A DNA stretch of 64,000 nt, from contig JBFWQW010000003.1 in the NCBI GenBank assembly GCA_050249235.1, forward strand, positions 1-64,000, given 5' to 3'. Made by a program: the position numbers and the translations under genes. Position 1 is the stretch's first letter. Each line of letters starts with the position of its first letter. This DNA is from JAEKLB01 sp050249235 (GTDB lineage Bacteria; Actinomycetota; Acidimicrobiia; Acidimicrobiales; CADCSY01). Positions 59,406-64,000 of this stretch are shown here, in pieces. Under the pieces are notes generated by a model, which saw only the letters and a list, made by a program, of their open reading frames with translations, was not told the origin of the DNA and did not search any database.

Positions 59406-59452
59406 TTCCGGGTTCGACGATCCACGCATGTGCAGGAACCTCGAACCCGGAA
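59406..59452. terminator. 12-bp inverted repeat after aceE
   Basis: TTCCGGGTTCGA (59406-59417) and its exact complement (59441-59452) enclose 23 bases. It lies 14 bases after the aceE stop on the minus strand and before the HhH-GPD promoter. Its position fits a terminator, although the loop is long; a dispersed palindrome is the alternative. Confidence 0.5.
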
Positions 59453-59465
59453 GGGTTGGGATCGC

Positions 59466-62156
<2,691 letters not shown>

Positions 62157-62173
62157 CCTCCCATCCTCGCAGC

Positions 62174-62179
62174 TACGGT
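62174..62179 (+). promoter_or_regulatory. -10 box of the RNase HI gene
   Basis: TACGGT stands 8 nt before the GTG at 62188. On the minus strand TAGCTG (62170-62175) shares the same TA step and could serve aceE. Confidence 0.5.
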
Positions 62180-62187
62180 CGCCGACC

Positions 62188-62655
62188 GTGACCCTCCCGC
62201 CCCCGTCGACCCCGCCCCCGATGGTGGCCTACACCGACGGCGCCTGCTCGGGGAACCCGGGCCCGGGGGGCTGGGCCTGGGCCGTGCCCGAGGGCCCGTA
62301 CGCGTCGGGCGCCGCGGCGCGCACCACGAACCAGCGCATGGAGATCCACGCCGCCTACGAGGCCATGCGGTCGCTCGCCGGCCGGCTGGAGATCGTGAGC
62401 GACTCGACCTACGTCGTGCACTGCTTCCGCGACCGGTGGTGGGAGGGATGGCTGCGCCGGGGGTGGACCAACAGCGCCAAGAAGCCGGTGGCCAACCGCG
62501 ACCTCTGGGAGCCGATGATCGGGCTCTACCGGGAGCGGGGCGACGTCACGTTCCGCTGGGTGAAGGGCCACTCCAACGACGCCATGAACGACCTCGTCGA
62601 CAAGCTCGCCGTCGAGGCCGCCCTCACCCAGTCGGGCCGCACCGGCACCCTCTGA
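62188..62655 (+). CDS. rnhA: Ribonuclease HI
   Basis: A 155-aa RNase H that cuts RNA in RNA-DNA hybrids. The four acidic residues lie in YTDGACSGNPGPGGW, RMEIHAAYEAM, VSDSTYVVHCF and NDLVDKLA, and the flexible His in KGHSND. WWEGWLRRGWTNSAKKPVANRDLW is the basic handle region. The GTG start is supported by a -10 box. It is divergent from aceE. Confidence 0.95.
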   Translation: MTLPPPSTPPPMVAYTDGACSGNPGPGGWAWAVPEGPYASGAAARTTNQRMEIHAAYEAMRSLAGRLEIVSDSTYVVHCFRDRWWEGWLRRGWTNSAKKPVANRDLWEPMIGLYRERGDVTFRWVKGHSNDAMNDLVDKLAVEAALTQSGRTGTL

Positions 62656-62813
62656 TCCCCGCCCGGCCGGTCCTGGGCGACCTTGGTCTCGAGAGCCCGT
62701 GCGACGGCGAGGACGAACGCGTCGGTCTCCTCTTCACGATCGACGCGGCTGGCGGGCGGTGGCGCTTCGAGCGGGTCCAGACGATCCCGGCCGACGAGCA
62801 CGGCTGCCTCTGA
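62656..62813 (+). pseudogene. Coding-like remnant without a start
   Basis: The frame ending in TGA at 62811-62813 reads GDLGLESPCDGEDERVGLL, then FTIDAAGGRWRFERVQTIP, and has about 90 percent G/C in third positions, as in real genes here. No ATG, GTG or TTG opens it after the rnhA stop, so it looks like the C-terminal scrap of a lost gene. I do not recognise the family. The rest of the 311-bp gap to 62967 holds only the hairpin listed next. Confidence 0.4.
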
Positions 62814-62898
62814 TAGCGGGCCCGGGGGGCCGGTCCCGCCTTCGAGGGGGGCTGCTGATGGCGGCGTTGATGCCGTAGCAGCCGTCCCCGGTAGAAGG

Positions 62899-62938
62899 TC
62901 AGGCGGTGCCGCGTAAAGAGGGTGCCGGGGCCGCCTGA
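62899..62938. terminator. 8-bp inverted repeat between convergent transcripts
   Basis: TCAGGCGG (62899-62906) and CCGCCTGA (62931-62938) are perfect complements around a 24-base loop. It lies between the plus-strand rnhA/remnant region and the 3' end of the minus-strand epimerase gene, so it could end transcription from both sides. Weak on its own. Confidence 0.35.
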
Positions 62939-62966
62939 ACATCGACGCGACGCCGAGCCGGCCGCG

Positions 62967-63872
62967 TCAGGCGGGCCGGTCGAGGAGGTGGCGCAGGGCG
63001 CCCTCCAGCTCGGGGTGGCGGAACTCGTAGCCGGAGGCGAGGAGGCGGGCGGGCTGGAGCCGGGCGCTGTCGCCGAGCAGGGAGGTGGCCAGCTCGCGAC
63101 CGAGCAGCACGGCCGGCCCGAGCAGGGGGATGGGGAGGACGGCAGGGCGGTGGAGGACCCGGGCCAGGGTCTTCGTGAACTCGGCGTTGGTGACCGGGTT
63201 GGGCGACACCAGGTTGACGGGCCCGTGCACGTCGGCGGTGAGGAGGTGGCGGATGGCGCCGACCTCGTCGTCGATCGAGATCCAGGGCCACCACTGGTGG
63301 CCGCCGCCGATGGGGCCGCCGAGGCCGAGGCGGAACAGCGGGAGCATCCGGGCCAGCGCGCCGCCGGTGGGGGACTGCACGATGCCGGTGCGCAGGAAGG
63401 CAGTGCGGATGCCGGCGTCGACGGCCGGTCGGGCGGCGGCCTCCCAGGCCCGGGCGACCTGGGCGTCGAAGCCCTCGCCCCGGCTCGGGCTGTCCTCGGT
63501 GAGGACCTCGTCGCCGCCGTCGCCGTAGATGCCGATGGCCGAGCCGGACAGGAGCACGGCCGGCTTCGGGTCGAGGTCGGCCAGGGCCTCGGTGAGGACG
63601 GCGGTGCCCCTGGTGCGGCTCTCCATGATCCGGCGCTTCTGGGCGGCGGTCCACCGCCTGTCGCCGATGCCCTCGCCGGCCAGGTGCACGGCGGCGTCGA
63701 TGCCGGCCAGGCCGGCGGCGTCGATGGTGCCCGCCGCGGGGTCCCAGCGGAGCTCGTCCGGCCCGACCGGCTCGCGGCGCACGAGCGGGCGGACCCGGTG
63801 GCCGGCGGCCCGCAGCTCGGCGACGAGCGCCGTCCCGATCATCCCGCTCGACCCCGTGACGGCGACATCCAT
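62967..63872 (-). CDS. TIGR01777-family NAD(P)-binding epimerase-like protein
   Basis: A 301-aa extended-SDR protein of the YfcH/TIGR01777 type. The Rossmann motif is VTGSSGMIGTAL. Then come VHLAGEGIGDRRWTAAQKRRI, LLSGSAIGIYGDGGDEVLTED (a family hallmark) and FLRTGIVQS. The C-terminal DUF1731 segment has ARLLASGYEFRHPELEGALRHLL. The biochemical role is not established; related proteins affect cell division. The start is ATG 63872, with an upstream ATG at 63914 less likely because it overlaps the divergent gene. Confidence 0.9.
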   Translation of the reverse strand: MDVAVTGSSGMIGTALVAELRAAGHRVRPLVRREPVGPDELRWDPAAGTIDAAGLAGIDAAVHLAGEGIGDRRWTAAQKRRIMESRTRGTAVLTEALADLDPKPAVLLSGSAIGIYGDGGDEVLTEDSPSRGEGFDAQVARAWEAAARPAVDAGIRTAFLRTGIVQSPTGGALARMLPLFRLGLGGPIGGGHQWWPWISIDDEVGAIRHLLTADVHGPVNLVSPNPVTNAEFTKTLARVLHRPAVLPIPLLGPAVLLGRELATSLLGDSARLQPARLLASGYEFRHPELEGALRHLLDRPA

Positions 63873-63912
63873 GTGGGGAGTCTGCGGTGTCGCCTGCGAC
63901 AATGCGAGACCC

Positions 63913-64000
63913 ATGCCGCAGACACTCCTCGTCGAGCTCGCCGACCGGATCGCCGCCGCCGCCCGCCGGGCCTTCGGCGACGGCGTGGCGCTCCCCGCCG
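63913..64000 (+). CDS. 5' end of an unidentified gene (runs off the window)
   Basis: The frame from ATG 63913 is open to the window end: MPQTLLVELADRIAAAARRA, then FGDGVALPA. Third positions are nearly all G/C. GACAAT lies 9 nt upstream as a possible -10 box. The helical N-terminus ending in a Gly-Asp-Gly turn would fit, among others, an arginyl-tRNA synthetase N-domain, but 29 residues are too few to decide. Confidence 0.5.
   Translation, partial: MPQTLLVELADRIAAAARRAFGDGVALPA

Overview
The window is very GC-rich, densely packed DNA from an actinobacterium. Supporting signs are a DUF501 protein next to a Ppx/GppA phosphatase, a homodimeric AceE pyruvate dehydrogenase, a mycothiol-type (MDMPI/DinB) enzyme, SufU-type Fe-S assembly, near-saturated G/C at third codon positions and many GTG starts. 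Many start codons lie only 6-10 nt after a TANNNT (-10) box, which points to leaderless transcripts. An Acidimicrobiia-type genome is my best guess; this is inference and was not searched. The first ~290 bases have lower GC and hold the tail of an unrelated gene.

Layout. 308-8540: a complete carbon-monoxide-dehydrogenase-type molybdenum hydroxylase cluster, coxL-coxS-coxM then coxD-coxE-xdhC-like-xdhC-mobA-like-coxG, nearly all overlapping by 4-11 bases. CoxL carries the form II motif AYRGAGR, so the substrate is open. 8504-11902: DUF501, Ppx/GppA, an acetyltransferase, an Fe-S PD-(D/E)XK nuclease and a small unknown. 11916: tRNA-Leu(UAA). 12112-24193: a Tat-type amidohydrolase, a PAS-GGDEF-EAL protein, an SDR, fumarase C, two small minus-strand genes, a 104-bp tandem repeat, an eIF2B-like protein, a DUF885 peptidase, CoaA, a tandem GNAT and MutY. 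24238-36596: a metallo-beta-lactamase fold protein, LemA with a DUF2207 protein, a flavin reductase, an FtsH-like protease, oligopeptidase B divergent from a gamma-carbonic-anhydrase-like protein, and a heterodimeric ABC exporter.

36716-44966 is the Fe-S cluster assembly region. A plus-strand operon (sufB, a Cys-rich small protein, sufD, a Rieske protein, sufC, a pterin dehydratase) faces a minus-strand operon (a second sufC, sufS, sufU). A membrane-anchored secreted protein and a wrecked serine acetyltransferase lie between them. The two outward promoters share a nearly identical 17-nt motif that looks like a common operator.

45054-50492: oligoendopeptidase F, a glycosyltransferase, a glyoxalase-II-like hydrolase, an acyl-CoA dehydrogenase, a small membrane protein, a candidate structured RNA ending in a perfect hairpin, and an Ada-like zinc-motif protein. 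51096-54642: two consecutive amt-glnK ammonium modules separated by a 10-N assembly gap that sits inside a hairpin. 54727-64000: an MDMPI protein, an alpha/beta hydrolase, ThiE, a diguanylate cyclase with a degenerate second GGDEF, ThiS, an HhH-GPD repair protein, AceE divergent from RNase HI, a coding remnant, a TIGR01777 epimerase and the start of a further gene.

No insertion sequence, prophage, integrase, CRISPR array, rRNA or replication origin was seen. The most unusual items are the shared suf motif with split and duplicated sufC, the structured RNA candidate at 50041-50255, the overlapping back-to-back promoters, and several families of short repeats between genes.
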